Notes: a model not told the origin generated them from the letters alone. Shown: positions 7,954 through 23,974, numbered from the stretch's first letter. The stretch: DNA of 35,508 nucleotides from Pseudomonadaceae bacterium (GCA_019747075.1 JAIERF010000282.1:1-35508); one strand, 5' to 3'. Program-made: numbers and translations.

Positions 7954-10900
7954 ATGGCTTACTCATATACTGAGAAAAAACGTATCCGCAAGGACTTTAG
8001 CAAGCTGCCGGACGTCATGGATGTGCCCTATCTCCTGGCCATCCAGCTGGATTCGTATCGCGAATTCTTGCAGGCAGGGGCAACCAAAGATCAGTTCCGT
8101 GACGTCGGTCTGCATGCGGCCTTCAAGTCCGTGTTCCCGATTAGCAGCTATTCGGGCAATGCTGCCCTGGAATATGTTGGTTATCGCCTGGGCGAGCCGG
8201 CCTTTGATGTCAAAGAGTGTGTTCAGCGTGGCGTGACGTTTGCCGTCCCGCTGCGGGTAAAAGTGCGTCTGATCATTTTCGATAAGGAATCGTCGAACAA
8301 AGCGATCAAGGACATCAAGGAGCAAGAAGTTTACATGGGGGAAATCCCCCTGATGACCGAGAACGGTACCTTCGTTATCAACGGTACTGAGCGCGTCATC
8401 GTTTCCCAGTTGCACCGTTCGCCTGGCGTGTTCTTCGACCACGACCGTGGTAAGACCCACAGCTCTGGCAAACTGCTGTACTCGGCTCGCGTGATTCCTT
8501 ACCGCGGTTCGTGGCTGGACTTCGAATTCGACCCGAAAGACTGCGTGTTCGTGCGTATCGACCGTCGCCGCAAGCTGCCGGCCTCCGTGCTGCTGCGTGC
8601 TCTCGGTTACAGCACTGAGCAAGTGCTCGACGCCTTCTATGCCACCAACGTTTTCCACGTCAAGGGCGAGACCTTGAGCCTGGAGTTGGTGCCGCAGCGT
8701 CTGCGCGGTGAAATTGCCGTTCTCGATATCAAAGACGACAAGGGCAAGGTCATCGTTGAGCAAGGCCGCCGTATTACTGCGCGCCACATCAACCAGTTGG
8801 AAAAAGCCGGCATCAAAGAGCTGGAAGTTCCGCTGGACTACGTCATTGGTCGCACCACGGCCAAGGCCATCGTGCATCCGGCCACCGGCGAGATCATTGC
8901 CGAGTGCAATACCGAGTTGAGCACCGAGTTGCTGGCCAAGATTGCCAGCTCGCAAGTAGTGCGCATCGAAACCTTGTACACCAACGACATCGACTGCGGT
9001 CCGTTCGTGTCCGACACCCTGAAAATCGACTCCAGCAGCAACCAACTGGAAGCCCTGGTCGAGATCTACCGGATGATGCGTCCTGGCGAGCCACCTACGA
9101 AGGATGCCGCTGAAACCCTGTTCAACAACCTGTTCTTCAGCCCAGAGCGTTACGATCTGTCGGCTGTTGGTCGGATGAAGTTCAACCGTCGTATCGGTCG
9201 TACCGAAATCGAAGGTTCGGGCGTGCTGTGCAAGGAAGATATCGTCGAGGTGCTCAAGACCCTGGTCGATATCCGTAACGGCAAAGGCATCGTCGATGAC
9301 ATCGACCACCTCGGCAACCGTCGCGTACGTTGCGTCGGCGAGATGGCTGAGAACCAGTTCCGCGTTGGCTTGGTCCGCGTTGAGCGGGCAGTCAAAGAGC
9401 GTCTGTCGATGGCCGAAAGCGAAGGCCTGATGCCGCAAGACCTGATCAACGCCAAGCCGGTTGCGGCGGCGGTGAAAGAGTTCTTCGGTTCCAGCCAGCT
9501 TTCGCAGTTCATGGACCAGAACAACCCGCTCTCCGAGATCACCCACAAGCGCCGTGTCTCTGCACTCGGCCCGGGCGGTCTGACCCGTGAGCGCGCCGGC
9601 TTTGAAGTCCGCGACGTACACCCGACTCACTACGGTCGCGTGTGCCCGATTGAAACGCCGGAAGGTCCGAACATCGGTCTGATCAACTCCCTGGCGGCCT
9701 ATGCGCGCACCAACCAGTACGGCTTCCTCGAGACACCGTACCGTGTGGTGAAAGACACCCTGGTCACCAGCGAGATCGTGTTCCTCTCGGCGATCGAAGA
9801 AGCTGACCACGTCATCGCTCAGGCTTCGGCCTTGATGAACGAAAAAGGCGAACTGGTTGACGAGTTGGTGGCCGTGCGTCACCTCAACGAGTTCACCGTT
9901 AAGGCGCCAGAAGACGTGACCTTGATGGACGTGTCGCCGAAGCAGGTTGTTTCGGTTGCCGCCTCGTTGATCCCGTTCCTCGAGCACGACGACGCCAACC
10001 GTGCGTTGATGGGTTCGAACATGCAGCGTCAGGCTGTACCGACCCTGCGCGCTGACAAGCCGCTGGTAGGTACCGGCATGGAGCGCAACGTAGCGCGTGA
10101 CTCCGGCGTTTGCGTCGTGGCACGTCGTGGCGGTGTGATCGACTCTGTCGATGCCAGCCGTGTGGTCGTGCGCGTCAATGACGACGAAGTTGAGACTGGC
10201 GAAGCCGGTGTCGACATCTACAACCTGACCAAGTACACCCGCTCCAACCAGAACACCTGCATCAACCAGCGTCCGCTGGTGAACAAAGGTGACAAGGTTG
10301 AGCGCAGCGACATCCTGGCCGACGGTCCGTCCACCGACATGGGTGAGCTGGCTCTGGGTCAGAACATGCGCATCGCGTTCATGGCCTGGAACGGTTACAA
10401 CTTCGAAGACTCCATCTGCCTGTCCGAGCGTGTGGTTCAGGAAGATCGCTTCACCACGATCCACATCCAGGAACTGACCTGTGTGGCCCGTGACACCAAG
10501 CTGGGGCCAGAGGAAATCACTGCCGATATCCCGAACGTGGGTGAAGCGGCGCTGAACAAGCTGGACGAAGCCGGTATCGTTTATGTAGGTGCTGAAGTTG
10601 GCGCTGGCGACATTCTGGTTGGTAAAGTTACGCCGAAAGGCGAGACCCAACTGACTCCAGAAGAGAAGCTGTTGCGTGCCATCTTCGGTGAAAAAGCCAG
10701 CGACGTTAAAGACACTGGCTTGCGCGTACCGACCGGTACCAAAGGCACCGTAATTGACGTACAGGTCTTCACCCGCGACGGCGTTGAGCGTGACTCGCGC
10801 GCCCTGTCGATCGAGAAGAGCCAGCTCGACGAGATCCGTAAGGATCTGAACGAAGAGTTCCGCATTGTTGAAGGTGCAACCTTCGAGCGTCTGCGTTCGG

Positions 10901-12027
10901 CTCTGGTAGGTCAGAAAGCCGAAGGCGGTGCTGGCCTTAAGAAAGGCGCCGTGATTGACGACGCGTTCCTCGACGGTCTTGAGCGTGGCCAGTGGTTCAA
11001 GCTGCGCATGGCAGAAGATGCCCTCAACGAACAGCTGGAAAAGGCTCAGGCCTACATCGTTGATCGTCGTCGTCTGCTGGATGACAAGTTCGAAGACAAG
11101 AAGCGCAAGCTGCAGCAGGGCGATGACCTGGCACCGGGCGTACTGAAGATCGTCAAGGTCTACCTCGCCATCAAGCGCCGCATCCAGCCGGGCGACAAGA
11201 TGGCCGGTCGTCACGGTAACAAGGGTGTGGTCTCCGTGATCATGCCGGTTGAAGACATGCCGCACGATGCCAATGGCACCCCGGTCGACATCGTCCTTAA
11301 CCCGTTGGGCGTACCTTCGCGTATGAACGTTGGTCAGATCCTCGAAACCCACCTGGGCCTTGCGGCCAAGGGCTTGGGCGAGAAGATCAACCGTATGCTC
11401 GAAGAGCAGCGCAAGGTTGCTGACCTGCGTAAGTTCCTGCACCAGATCTACAACGAGATCGGTGGCCGTCAGGAAACCCTGGAAGACCTGAGCGATCAGG
11501 AAATCCTCGACCTGGCGAAGAACCTGCGCGGTGGTGTGCCAATGGCAACGCCAGTGTTCGACGGCGCCAAGGAAAGCGAAGTCAAGGCCATGCTGAAGCT
11601 GGCGGACTTGCCGGAAAGTGGCCAGATGAAGCTGTTCGACGGCCGTACCGGTAACCAGTTTGAGCGTCCAGTGACCGTTGGTTACATGTACATGCTGAAA
11701 CTGAACCACTTGGTCGACGACAAGATGCACGCGCGTTCGACGGGTTCTTACAGCCTGGTTACCCAGCAGCCGCTGGGTGGTAAGGCGCAGTTCGGTGGTC
11801 AGCGTTTCGGGGAGATGGAAGTCTGGGCGCTGGAAGCCTATGGCGCCGCCTACACCCTGCAGGAAATGTTGACCGTGAAGTCGGACGATGTGAACGGCCG
11901 TACCAAGATGTACAAAAACATCGTGGATGGCGATCACCGCATGGAGCCGGGCATGCCCGAGTCCTTCAACGTGCTGATCAAAGAAATCCGTTCGCTCGGT
12001 ATCGATATCGAACTGGAAGCCGAATAA
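7954..12027 (+). CDS. rpoB: DNA-directed RNA polymerase subunit beta
   Basis: The beta subunit forms one pincer of the core enzyme and part of the catalytic cleft. The 1357-aa product has the full-length proteobacterial form. The rifampicin pocket reads [30 protein letters not shown] with the usual sensitive residues; downstream are [15 protein letters not shown], the beta [12 protein letters not shown] segment and the C-terminal clamp motif [27 protein letters not shown]. The GGGGA at 7943-7947 precedes ATG 7954. It lies in the conserved rplKAJL-rpoBC order and is expressed through the leaky terminator after rplL. No frameshift is visible. Confidence 0.99.
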   Translation: MAYSYTEKKRIRKDFSKLPDVMDVPYLLAIQLDSYREFLQAGATKDQFRDVGLHAAFKSVFPISSYSGNAALEYVGYRLGEPAFDVKECVQRGVTFAVPLRVKVRLIIFDKESSNKAIKDIKEQEVYMGEIPLMTENGTFVINGTERVIVSQLHRSPGVFFDHDRGKTHSSGKLLYSARVIPYRGSWLDFEFDPKDCVFVRIDRRRKLPASVLLRALGYSTEQVLDAFYATNVFHVKGETLSLELVPQRLRGEIAVLDIKDDKGKVIVEQGRRITARHINQLEKAGIKELEVPLDYVIGRTTAKAIVHPATGEIIAECNTELSTELLAKIASSQVVRIETLYTNDIDCGPFVSDTLKIDSSSNQLEALVEIYRMMRPGEPPTKDAAETLFNNLFFSPERYDLSAVGRMKFNRRIGRTEIEGSGVLCKEDIVEVLKTLVDIRNGKGIVDDIDHLGNRRVRCVGEMAENQFRVGLVRVERAVKERLSMAESEGLMPQDLINAKPVAAAVKEFFGSSQLSQFMDQNNPLSEITHKRRVSALGPGGLTRERAGFEVRDVHPTHYGRVCPIETPEGPNIGLINSLAAYARTNQYGFLETPYRVVKDTLVTSEIVFLSAIEEADHVIAQASALMNEKGELVDELVAVRHLNEFTVKAPEDVTLMDVSPKQVVSVAASLIPFLEHDDANRALMGSNMQRQAVPTLRADKPLVGTGMERNVARDSGVCVVARRGGVIDSVDASRVVVRVNDDEVETGEAGVDIYNLTKYTRSNQNTCINQRPLVNKGDKVERSDILADGPSTDMGELALGQNMRIAFMAWNGYNFEDSICLSERVVQEDRFTTIHIQELTCVARDTKLGPEEITADIPNVGEAALNKLDEAGIVYVGAEVGAGDILVGKVTPKGETQLTPEEKLLRAIFGEKASDVKDTGLRVPTGTKGTVIDVQVFTRDGVERDSRALSIEKSQLDEIRKDLNEEFRIVEGATFERLRSALVGQKAEGGAGLKKGAVIDDAFLDGLERGQWFKLRMAEDALNEQLEKAQAYIVDRRRLLDDKFEDKKRKLQQGDDLAPGVLKIVKVYLAIKRRIQPGDKMAGRHGNKGVVSVIMPVEDMPHDANGTPVDIVLNPLGVPSRMNVGQILETHLGLAAKGLGEKINRMLEEQRKVADLRKFLHQIYNEIGGRQETLEDLSDQEILDLAKNLRGGVPMATPVFDGAKESEVKAMLKLADLPESGQMKLFDGRTGNQFERPVTVGYMYMLKLNHLVDDKMHARSTGSYSLVTQQPLGGKAQFGGQRFGEMEVWALEAYGAAYTLQEMLTVKSDDVNGRTKMYKNIVDGDHRMEPGMPESFNVLIKEIRSLGIDIELEAE

Positions 12028-12038
12028 CACGCGACGTG

Positions 12039-12070
12039 CAGCGGGGGCGGGCAGTTTTGCCCGTCCCCTG
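12039..12070 (+). other. GC-rich hairpin in the rpoB-rpoC gap
   Basis: GGGGGCGGGCA (12043-12053) pairs with TGCCCGTCCCC (12058-12068), one G-U pair, around GTTT, extended by CA/TG across a bulge. The sequence after it (TTCCG) has no U-tract, so a processing or mRNA-protecting hairpin fits better than a terminator. It ends a few bases before the rpoC Shine-Dalgarno. Confidence 0.6.
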
Positions 12071-12090
12071 TTCCGTGAGGAGAAAAGGCC

Positions 12091-16290
<4,200 letters not shown>

Positions 16291-16300
16291 GAGAAAAGTG

Positions 16301-16337
16301 AGGCCCTGGACGAGATCTTCGTCCGGGGCCTTGTCTT
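16301..16337 (+). terminator. Intrinsic terminator after rpoC
   Basis: AGGCCCTGGACGA (16301-16313) pairs with TTCGTCCGGGGCCT (from 16319) over 13 bp with one G-U, followed by TGTCTT, a weak U-tract. The next promoter's -35 begins five bases later. Confidence 0.75.
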
Positions 16338-16364
16338 GACGGTGGGCAAGAAGCTCTTTAGACT
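16336..16364 (+). promoter_or_regulatory. Promoter of the str operon (rpsL-rpsG-fusA-tuf)
   Basis: TTGACG (16336-16341), 17 bp, TAGACT (16359-16364): 5 of 6 and 4 of 6 consensus matches at ideal spacing. The predicted start near 16371 gives rpsL a leader of about 70 nt that holds the hairpin described next. Confidence 0.7.
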
Positions 16365-16380
16365 CTTGTACCCCTAAATT

Positions 16381-16411
16381 TGACAGGGCTCGCGTCCTGT
16401 CATTTTTGTTT
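16381..16411 (+). promoter_or_regulatory. Terminator-like hairpin (attenuator) in the rpsL leader
   Basis: TGACAGG (16381-16387) pairs with CCTGTCA (16396-16402) around an 8-base loop, then comes TTTTTGTTT. This has the shape of an intrinsic terminator placed between the promoter and rpsL, hence a candidate attenuator. I recall that a Pseudomonas rpsL leader family was proposed from premature-terminator screens; I cannot confirm that this is the same element. Confidence 0.65.
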
Positions 16412-16440
16412 ATGTCGAAAGACAACAGTGGAGCTAGTAG

Positions 16441-16812
16441 ATGGCAACTATCAACCAGCTGGTACGTCAGCCGCGCAAGCGCATCGTCGATAAGAGCGAC
16501 GTGCCTGCCCTGCAGAACTGCCCGCAACGCCGTGGTGTGTGCACTCGCGTGTATACCACTACGCCGAAAAAACCTAACTCGGCACTGCGTAAAGTATGCC
16601 GTGTGCGTCTGACCAACGGTTTCGAGGTTTCCTCGTACATCGGCGGTGAAGGCCACAACCTGCAAGAGCACAGCGTCGTACTGATTCGTGGCGGTCGTGT
16701 AAAAGACTTGCCAGGTGTTCGTTACCACACCGTGCGTGGTTCGCTGGATACCTCCGGCGTGAAAGGTCGTAATCAGAGCCGTTCGAAATACGGTACTAAG
16801 CGTCCTAAGTAA
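16441..16812 (+). CDS. rpsL: 30S ribosomal protein S12
   Basis: S12 (uS12) lies at the decoding centre and tunes accuracy; substitutions in it give streptomycin resistance. The 123-aa protein has the conserved [17 protein letters not shown] with Lys43 and [13 protein letters not shown] with Lys88 and Asp89, the wild-type, streptomycin-sensitive residues. GGAG at 16430-16433 precedes ATG 16441. First gene of the str operon. Confidence 0.99.
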   Translation: MATINQLVRQPRKRIVDKSDVPALQNCPQRRGVCTRVYTTTPKKPNSALRKVCRVRLTNGFEVSSYIGGEGHNLQEHSVVLIRGGRVKDLPGVRYHTVRGSLDTSGVKGRNQSRSKYGTKRPK

Positions 16813-16907
16813 TTCCGAATTCTATTTATTTAAGTCGATAAGAGTAAGGTCGGGCTCAGCACATGCTGGTGTTCCGGGCTACCTGAAGACCGTTTGAGGG
16901 CTTATCC
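16813..16907 (+). promoter_or_regulatory. rpsL-rpsG intercistronic region, candidate S7 control site
   Basis: The 95-nt gap has a small hairpin CAGC-ACAT-GCTG (16857-16868) inside a G-rich stretch, then the rpsG Shine-Dalgarno TGAGGG. In E. coli, S7 binds the equivalent gap of similar length and represses the str operon. The sequence is not obviously alike, so this is a proposal by position. Confidence 0.35.
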
Positions 16908-17378
16908 ATGCCAAGACGTCGTGTAGCAGCAAAACGTGAGATTCTGGACGATCCGAAATACGGAAGCCAAATCCTCGCCAAGTTCATGAACCACGTGATG
17001 GAGAGCGGCAAGAAAGCCGTTGCTGAGCGTATTGTTTATGGTGCTTTGGACAAAGTTAAAGAGCGCAAGAACAGCGATCCCCTGGAAATCTTCGAGAAAG
17101 CTCTCGACGCCATCGCTCCGCTGGTCGAAGTGAAGTCGCGCCGTGTAGGCGGTGCTACTTACCAGGTTCCGGTCGAAGTTCGTCCGTCCCGTCGTAACGC
17201 TCTGGCAATGCGCTGGTTGGTAGATTACGCCCGTAAGCGTGGCGAAAAATCTATGGCTCTGCGCTTGGCTGGCGAGCTGCTGGATGCTGCTGAAGGCAAA
17301 GGTGCTGCAGTTAAGAAGCGTGAAGACGTGCACCGCATGGCAGAAGCCAACAAGGCTTTCTCGCACTACCGCTTCTAA
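16908..17378 (+). CDS. rpsG: 30S ribosomal protein S7
   Basis: S7 (uS7) nucleates the 30S head and contacts tRNA at the E and P sites; in enteric bacteria it represses the str operon. The 156-aa protein has the family start [20 protein letters not shown], the [14 protein letters not shown] beta-hairpin region and ends [16 protein letters not shown] at 16896-16900 precedes ATG 16908. fusA begins 30 nt downstream. Confidence 0.99.
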   Translation: MPRRRVAAKREILDDPKYGSQILAKFMNHVMESGKKAVAERIVYGALDKVKERKNSDPLEIFEKALDAIAPLVEVKSRRVGGATYQVPVEVRPSRRNALAMRWLVDYARKRGEKSMALRLAGELLDAAEGKGAAVKKREDVHRMAEANKAFSHYRF

Positions 17379-17408
17379 TTTCAGCGCTTCTAAATTTGCG
17401 AGGGCTTT

Positions 17409-19514
17409 ATGGCTCGTACTACACCGATTAATCGCTACCGTAACATTGGTATCGTGGCTCACGTGGATGCTGGTAAAACCACCACCACCGAGCGCGTCCT
17501 TTTTTACACCGGCAAAAGTCACAAAATGGGCGAGGTGCATGACGGCGCCGCGACCACCGACTGGATGGTGCAGGAGCAGGAGCGTGGTATTACCATTACT
17601 TCTGCTGCTATTACCGCCTTCTGGCAGGGTTCCGAGAAGCAGCACAAAGATCAATACCGCTTTAACGTCATTGATACCCCGGGCCACGTTGACTTCACCA
17701 TTGAAGTTGAGCGTTCCCTGCGTGTTCTCGACGGCGCGGTCGTGGTGTTCTGTGGTACTTCCGGCGTTGAGCCGCAGTCCGAAACCGTATGGCGTCAAGC
17801 CAACAAGTACGGTGTTCCACGTATCGTTTACGTGAACAAAATGGACCGTGCTGGCGCTGACTTCCTGCGCGTGATTGGTCAGATCAAGCAGCGTCTGGGT
17901 CACACTCCGGTGCCGATCCAGTTGGCTATCGGTTCCGAAGACAACTTCCAGGGTCAGATCGATCTGATGGCCATGGAAGCGGTTTACTGGGACGATGCCG
18001 ACAAGGGTATGACTCCGCGTCGCGAAGCCATTCCGGCTGAGCTGCAAGAGTTGGCTGACGAGTGGCGCAGCAACATGGTTGAGGCTGCGGCCGAAGCCAG
18101 CGAAGAGCTGATGAACAAGTACCTCGAGGGTGAAGAACTCACCAACGCGGAAATCAAGGCCGCTCTGCGTCAGCGTACTATCGCTGGTGAGATCGTTCTG
18201 GCTGTTTGCGGTTCTTCCTTCAAGAACAAGGGTGTTCCTCTGGTTCTCGACGCCGTTATCGATTACCTGCCTGCACCAACTGATATTCCTGCCATCAAGG
18301 GTACTGACCCGGATGACGAGGAAAAGCAGATGGAGCGTCACGCGAACGATGACGAGCCGTTCTCGGCTCTGGCGTTCAAGATCGCTACCGACCCATTCGT
18401 GGGTACCTTGACCTTCGTCCGCGTTTACTCGGGCGTGTTGGCCTCCGGCGACGGCGTGATCAACTCGGTTAAGGGCAAGAAAGAGCGTGTGGGTCGTATG
18501 GTGCAGATGCACGCAAACGCCCGTGAAGAGATCAAGGAAGTGCGCGCTGGCGACATCGCGGCCTTGATCGGCATGAAGGACGTCACCACTGGTGAAACTT
18601 TGTGCAACGCTGACAAGCCAATCATCCTGGTTCGTATGGACTTCCCGGAGCCGGTTATCTCGGTTGCCGTTGAGCCGAAGACCAAGGATGACCAGGAAAA
18701 AATGGGTATCGCTCTGGGCAAGCTTGCTCAGGAAGACCCGTCTTTCCGCGTCAAAACTGATGAAGAGACTGGTCAAACGATCATCTCCGGCATGGGCGAG
18801 TTGCACCTGGACATCCTGGTTGACCGGATGCGCCGTGAGTTCAACGTCGAAGCCAACATCGGTAAGCCTCAGGTTTCCTATCGTGAGCGCATCACGAAGA
18901 GCTGTGAAATCGAAGGCAAGTTCGTTCGTCAGTCCGGCGGTCGTGGTCAGTTCGGCCATTGCTGGATCCGTTTTGCTCCTGCTGACGAAGGTCAGGAAGG
19001 TCTGCAGTTCGTGAACGAAGTAGTGGGTGGTGTGGTTCCTAAGGAATACATCCCGGCTATCCAGAAGGGTATCGAAGAGCAGATGAAGAACGGTGTTGTT
19101 GCCGGCTATCCGCTGATCGGCCTGAAGGCTACCGTGTTTGATGGTTCTTACCACGACGTCGACTCGAACGAGATGGCGTTTAAGGTGGCTGCTTCCATGG
19201 CAACCAAGCAACTGGCCCAGAAGGGCGGTGGTGAGTTGCTTGAGCCGATCATGGCGGTAGAGGTTGTTACGCCTGAAGACTATATGGGTGACGTGATGGG
19301 CGACCTTAACCGTCGTCGCGGCATGATCCTGGGTATGGAAGATACGGTTTCCGGCAAAGTAATTCGTGCTGAGGTTCCGTTGGGCGAGATGTTCGGTTAT
19401 GCGACCGACGTTCGTTCCATGTCTCAAGGTCGCGCAAGCTACTCTATGGAATTCAAAAAATACAATACTGCTCCGTCGCACATCGTCGAAGCTGTAACCA
19501 AAAAACAAGGCTGA
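17409..19514 (+). CDS. fusA: Elongation factor G
   Basis: EF-G is the GTPase that drives translocation and, with RRF, ribosome recycling. The 701-aa protein (E. coli 704) has the P-loop AHVDAGKTT near residue 17, the switch I region [21 protein letters not shown] and [10 protein letters not shown], then domains II-V with the domain IV segment [30 protein letters not shown] lies just before ATG 17409. It is in the usual rpsL-rpsG-fusA-tuf order. A second fusA is common in Pseudomonas elsewhere, so this would be fusA1. Confidence 0.99.
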   Translation: MARTTPINRYRNIGIVAHVDAGKTTTTERVLFYTGKSHKMGEVHDGAATTDWMVQEQERGITITSAAITAFWQGSEKQHKDQYRFNVIDTPGHVDFTIEVERSLRVLDGAVVVFCGTSGVEPQSETVWRQANKYGVPRIVYVNKMDRAGADFLRVIGQIKQRLGHTPVPIQLAIGSEDNFQGQIDLMAMEAVYWDDADKGMTPRREAIPAELQELADEWRSNMVEAAAEASEELMNKYLEGEELTNAEIKAALRQRTIAGEIVLAVCGSSFKNKGVPLVLDAVIDYLPAPTDIPAIKGTDPDDEEKQMERHANDDEPFSALAFKIATDPFVGTLTFVRVYSGVLASGDGVINSVKGKKERVGRMVQMHANAREEIKEVRAGDIAALIGMKDVTTGETLCNADKPIILVRMDFPEPVISVAVEPKTKDDQEKMGIALGKLAQEDPSFRVKTDEETGQTIISGMGELHLDILVDRMRREFNVEANIGKPQVSYRERITKSCEIEGKFVRQSGGRGQFGHCWIRFAPADEGQEGLQFVNEVVGGVVPKEYIPAIQKGIEEQMKNGVVAGYPLIGLKATVFDGSYHDVDSNEMAFKVAASMATKQLAQKGGGELLEPIMAVEVVTPEDYMGDVMGDLNRRRGMILGMEDTVSGKVIRAEVPLGEMFGYATDVRSMSQGRASYSMEFKKYNTAPSHIVEAVTKKQG

Positions 19515-19545
19515 TTCAGCCCCTTTAGGCAAGGAGTTAATTGTC

Positions 19546-20742
<1,197 letters not shown>

Positions 20743-20755
20743 TTGATCTGCTGGT

Positions 20756-20790
20756 AGGAAAGGCCCCTTCGGGGGCCTTTCCTATTTGTT
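20756..20790 (+). terminator. Intrinsic terminator after tuf copy 2
   Basis: AGGAAAGGCCCC pairs perfectly with GGGGCCTTTCCT around the stable tetraloop TTCG (12 bp), followed by ATTTGTT. It ends the str operon ten bases before the S10 promoter. Confidence 0.9.
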
Positions 20791-20799
20791 GATCATTTA

Positions 20800-20828
20800 T
20801 TGACACCCATAGAGCTCGTCCGTACAAT
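20800..20828 (+). promoter_or_regulatory. S10 operon promoter
   Basis: TTGACA (20800-20805, perfect), 17 bp, TACAAT (20823-20828, 5 of 6) with discriminator TGCGCC. The best sigma-70 promoter in the window. Start near 20835 leaves a leader of only about 57 nt before rpsJ. Confidence 0.85.
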
Positions 20829-20891
20829 TGCGCCTCCTTTTATCGGGCGTATTGCGCACGATGGGAATGGCAAATTGGAGTCTGAGGTCAA

Positions 20892-21203
20892 ATGCAAAAT
20901 CAACAAATACGTATTCGGTTGAAGGCTTTTGATCATCGCCTGATCGATCAATCTACCCAGGAAATCGTGGAAACCGCGAAACGTACTGGTGCTCAGGTGC
21001 GTGGTCCGATTCCTCTGCCTACTCGCAAGGAGCGTTTCACCGTTCTGGTTTCTCCGCACGTCAACAAAGACGCGCGCGACCAGTACGAGATTCGCACTCA
21101 TAAGCGCGTTCTGGACATTGTCCAGCCAACGGATAAAACCGTTGATGCGTTGATGAAGCTTGATCTTGCGGCTGGCGTGGAAGTGCAGATCAGCCTCGGC
21201 TAA
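20892..21203 (+). CDS. rpsJ: 30S ribosomal protein S10
   Basis: S10 (uS10) is part of the 30S head and, as NusE, of the antitermination complex with NusB; it also contacts NusG. The 103-aa product starts [21 protein letters not shown] and holds [29 protein letters not shown] in family order. TGAGG lies 4 nt before ATG. First gene of the S10 cluster. Its stop codon lies within an 8-bp hairpin. Confidence 0.99.
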
Positions 21204-21219
21204 AACCTTGGGGTTTTAG
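21200..21219 (+). other. 8-bp hairpin spanning the rpsJ stop codon
   Basis: CTAAAACC (21200-21207) pairs perfectly with GGTTTTAG (21212-21219) around TTGG. No U-tract follows. Could affect termination or mRNA stability, or be chance. Confidence 0.4.
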
Positions 21220-21285
21220 TCGTGTAACGCTCTGAAATGGGCGGCCATAGCGGGTGAAAGCCCCGTACACTCATGAGGTTACAAC

Positions 21286-21921
21286 ATGACTATTGGTGTA
21301 GTCGGTCGTAAGTGCGGTATGACCCGCATTTTTACCGAAGATGGTGTCTCTATTCCGGTTACGGTCATTGAGATCGAGCCGAATCGCGTCACTCAGTTCA
21401 AAACTGAAGAAAGCGATGGCTATCGCGCTGTGCAGGTTACTGTTGGTGAGCGTCGTGCTTCCCGCGTAACTAAAGCTCAGGCAGGTCATTTCGCTAAAGC
21501 TAACGTTGCTGCTGGTCGCAGTGTTTGGGAGTTCCGTCTTGAAGATGGTACCTACCAGGCTGGCGATCTGATCAACGCTGAAATTTTCCAAGCTGGTCAG
21601 CTGGTGGATGTCACCGGTCAGTCCAAGGGTAAAGGCTTTGCCGGTACCATCAAGCGTTGGAATTTCCGTGGTCAAGACAACACTCACGGTAACTCCGTCT
21701 CCCACCGCGTCCCGGGCTCTATCGGCCAGTGCCAGACTCCTGGTCGTGTATTCAAGGGCAAGAAAATGTCCGGTCATATGGGCGCTGAGCGCGTGACCGT
21801 GCAGTCCCTCGAAGTTGTGCGCGTCGACGCTGAACGCAATCTGCTGCTGGTTAAAGGTGCTGTTCCTGGCGCTCCCGGTGGTGATGTGGTTGTGCGTCCG
21901 GCAGCCAAGGCTCGCGGTTAA
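21286..21921 (+). CDS. rplC: 50S ribosomal protein L3
   Basis: L3 (uL3) is an early 50S assembly protein whose long loop reaches the peptidyl transferase centre. The 211-aa product begins [19 protein letters not shown] and has the conserved loop region [22 protein letters not shown] with the [23 protein letters not shown] segment, including the glutamine that PrmB methylates in E. coli. GAGG at 21275-21278. rplD follows after 12 nt. Confidence 0.99.
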   Translation: MTIGVVGRKCGMTRIFTEDGVSIPVTVIEIEPNRVTQFKTEESDGYRAVQVTVGERRASRVTKAQAGHFAKANVAAGRSVWEFRLEDGTYQAGDLINAEIFQAGQLVDVTGQSKGKGFAGTIKRWNFRGQDNTHGNSVSHRVPGSIGQCQTPGRVFKGKKMSGHMGAERVTVQSLEVVRVDAERNLLLVKGAVPGAPGGDVVVRPAAKARG

Positions 21922-21933
21922 GGGGAAGCTGAC

Positions 21934-22536
21934 ATGCAATTAAATGTAAATGGTGCTCAGGCGATCGAGGTCTCCGAGCACACCTTTGGCGGCGAATACA
22001 ACGAAACCCTGGTTCACCAGGCAGTTGTGGCCTACATGGCCGGTGGTCGTCAAGGTAGCAAGCAACAGAAAACCCGTTCCGACGTTTCCGGTGGCGGTAA
22101 GCGCCCATGGCGTCAGAAGGGTACTGGTCGTGCACGTGCCGGTACTATCCGTAGCCCAATCTGGCGTGGCGGCGGTACCACTTTCGCTGCTCGTCCGCAG
22201 GATCACTCGCAAAAGCTGAACAAGAAGATGTATCGCGCTGCATTGCGCTCCATCCTTGCTGAGCTGGTGCGTTCGGATCGCCTGGTCGTCGTTGAAGACT
22301 TCGCAGTTGATGCGCCGAAGACCAAAGTGCTGCTGGACAAGCTGAATGGCATGGGTCTGACCGACGTATTGATCGTGTCCGACGCCGTTGATCAGAACCT
22401 GTACCTGGCTGCCCGTAACCTGCCGCACGTAGATGTACGTGATGTGCAAGGTTCCGATCCGGTTAGCCTGATCGCGTACGACAAAGTGTTGATCACTGTG
22501 TCGGCCGTGAAGAAATTCGAGGAGCTGCTGGGATGA
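21934..22536 (+). CDS. rplD: 50S ribosomal protein L4
   Basis: L4 (uL4) lines the exit tunnel and in E. coli represses the S10 operon. The 200-aa product has the tunnel-loop sequence [33 protein letters not shown]-type region (about residues 44-75) and ends [16 protein letters not shown] precedes the start. Its TGA overlaps the rplW ATG by four bases (ATGA), so translation is coupled. Confidence 0.99.
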   Translation: MQLNVNGAQAIEVSEHTFGGEYNETLVHQAVVAYMAGGRQGSKQQKTRSDVSGGGKRPWRQKGTGRARAGTIRSPIWRGGGTTFAARPQDHSQKLNKKMYRAALRSILAELVRSDRLVVVEDFAVDAPKTKVLLDKLNGMGLTDVLIVSDAVDQNLYLAARNLPHVDVRDVQGSDPVSLIAYDKVLITVSAVKKFEELLG

Positions 22537-22832
22537 ACCAGGAACGCGTATTTAAAGTGCTGCTGGGCCCGCACATCTCCGAGAAGGCCACAGTATTGGC
22601 TGATAAGAAAAGCCAATTCGTTTTCAAGGTTGCGACTGACGCAACCAAGCTGGAAATCAAGAAGGCCGTTGAAAGCCTGTTCAGCGTGAAGGTTGAGCGT
22701 GTTACTACCCTGAATGTTCTGGGTAAGAGCAAGCGCACCGCTCGCGGCGTGGGCAAGCGTAACGACTGGAAGAAGGCAGTTATCTCCCTTCAGCCAGGCC
22801 AAGATCTCGATTTCGCCAGCAGTGCTGAGTAA
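22533..22832 (+). CDS. rplW: 50S ribosomal protein L23
   Basis: L23 (uL23) lies at the tunnel exit, where trigger factor and SRP dock. The 99-aa product shows [25 protein letters not shown] near the start and the extended loop [33 protein letters not shown]. It overlaps rplD by four bases; GAGGAG at 22519-22524 is its Shine-Dalgarno. Confidence 0.99.
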   Translation: MNQERVFKVLLGPHISEKATVLADKKSQFVFKVATDATKLEIKKAVESLFSVKVERVTTLNVLGKSKRTARGVGKRNDWKKAVISLQPGQDLDFASSAE

Positions 22833-22846
22833 GGAAGGGGTGCATC

Positions 22847-23671
22847 ATGGCAATTGTTAAATGCAAACCGACTTCCCCGGGCCGCCGCTTTGTGGTCAAG
22901 GTGGTCAACCAGGAGCTGCACAAAGGCGCTCCGTACGCACCGCTGCTCGAGAAGAAGTCGAAAACTGGTGGTCGTAACAACAACGGTCGCATCACTACCC
23001 GTCATATCGGTGGTGGTCACAAGCAGCATTACCGTTTGGTCGATTTCCGTCGCAACGACAAAGATGGCATTCCAGCCACTGTTGAGCGCATCGAATATGA
23101 CCCGAACCGTACCGCGCACATTGCTCTGCTGATGTATGCAGATGGTGAGCGTCGTTACATCATCGCTCCGAAAGGCGTGAGCGCTGGCGATCAGCTGATT
23201 GCTGGTAGCCATGCTCCGATCAAGCCGGGTAACAGCCTGCAGCTGCGCAACATTCCAGTTGGTAGCACTGTTCACGGTATTGAGCTGAAGCCGGGTAAAG
23301 GTGCTCAGATCGCTCGTTCCGCTGGTGCTTCGGCTCAGCTGGTTGCGCGTGAAGGCGTCTACGTCACCCTGCGTCTGCGTTCGGGCGAGATGCGTAAGGT
23401 TCTTTCTGAGTGCCGTGCAACTCTGGGTGAGGTTTCGAACTCCGAGCACAGCCTGCGTTCACTGGGTAAAGCTGGTGCCAAGCGCTGGCGTGGCGTTCGT
23501 CCGACAGTTCGTGGTGTTGCCATGAACCCGGTCGATCACCCGCATGGTGGTGGTGAAGGTCGTACCTCTGGTGGTCGTCATCCGGTATCGCCGTGGGGCT
23601 TCCCGACTAAGGGCGCGAAGACTCGTGGTAATAAGCGTACCGACAAAATGATCGTCCGTCGTCGCAAGTAA
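22847..23671 (+). CDS. rplB: 50S ribosomal protein L2
   Basis: L2 (uL2) joins the subunits and is needed for peptidyl transferase activity. The 274-aa product starts [14 protein letters not shown], carries [15 protein letters not shown] and the highly conserved C-terminal [21 protein letters not shown] segment with the functional histidine. AAGGAAGGGG precedes ATG 22847. rpsS follows after 16 nt. Confidence 0.99.
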   Translation: MAIVKCKPTSPGRRFVVKVVNQELHKGAPYAPLLEKKSKTGGRNNNGRITTRHIGGGHKQHYRLVDFRRNDKDGIPATVERIEYDPNRTAHIALLMYADGERRYIIAPKGVSAGDQLIAGSHAPIKPGNSLQLRNIPVGSTVHGIELKPGKGAQIARSAGASAQLVAREGVYVTLRLRSGEMRKVLSECRATLGEVSNSEHSLRSLGKAGAKRWRGVRPTVRGVAMNPVDHPHGGGEGRTSGGRHPVSPWGFPTKGAKTRGNKRTDKMIVRRRK

Positions 23672-23687
23672 ATAGAGGGATACGACA

Positions 23688-23963
23688 GTGCCACGTTCTC
23701 TGAAAAAAGGTCCTTTTATTGATCTTCACCTACTGAAGAAGATCGAAGTGGCGGTGGAAAAGAACGATCGCAAACCGGTGAAAACCTGGTCGCGTCGCTC
23801 GATGATCCTGCCGCAAATGGTCGGTCTGACCATTGCTGTGCATAACGGCCGTCAACATGTCCCAGTTGTTATCAACGAAGACATGGTCGGTCACAAACTG
23901 GGCGAATTTGCCGGCACCCGTACCTATCGTGGGCACGTGGCTGACAAGAAAGCCAAGCGTTAA
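23688..23963 (+). CDS. rpsS: 30S ribosomal protein S19
   Basis: S19 (uS19) is in the 30S head near the A-site finger bridge. The 91-aa product begins [17 protein letters not shown] and has [26 protein letters not shown]. It starts at GTG 23688 with GAGGG shortly upstream. rplV follows after 11 nt. Confidence 0.99.
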   Translation: MPRSLKKGPFIDLHLLKKIEVAVEKNDRKPVKTWSRRSMILPQMVGLTIAVHNGRQHVPVVINEDMVGHKLGEFAGTRTYRGHVADKKAKR

Positions 23964-23974
23964 GGGGTTAGGAA

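Noticed and set aside
7963-12030. 1355-aa open frame on the minus strand opposite rpoB
   Set aside because: It mirrors the beta subunit almost end to end, has no recognisable family sequence, and arises because the strongly biased codons of rpoB avoid the reverse complements of stop codons. The same holds opposite rpoC (12778-16728), fusA (16902-19598) and both tuf genes.
16380-16408. TTGACA at 16380 as a second rpsL promoter
   Set aside because: The base run 17 bp downstream is T-rich (TTTTTG) with no -10, and the hexamer is part of the leader hairpin.
20743-20771. TTGATC after the tuf2 stop as a promoter like the one after tuf1
   Set aside because: At 17-bp spacing the -10 position reads CCTTCG, and the region is the terminator stem.
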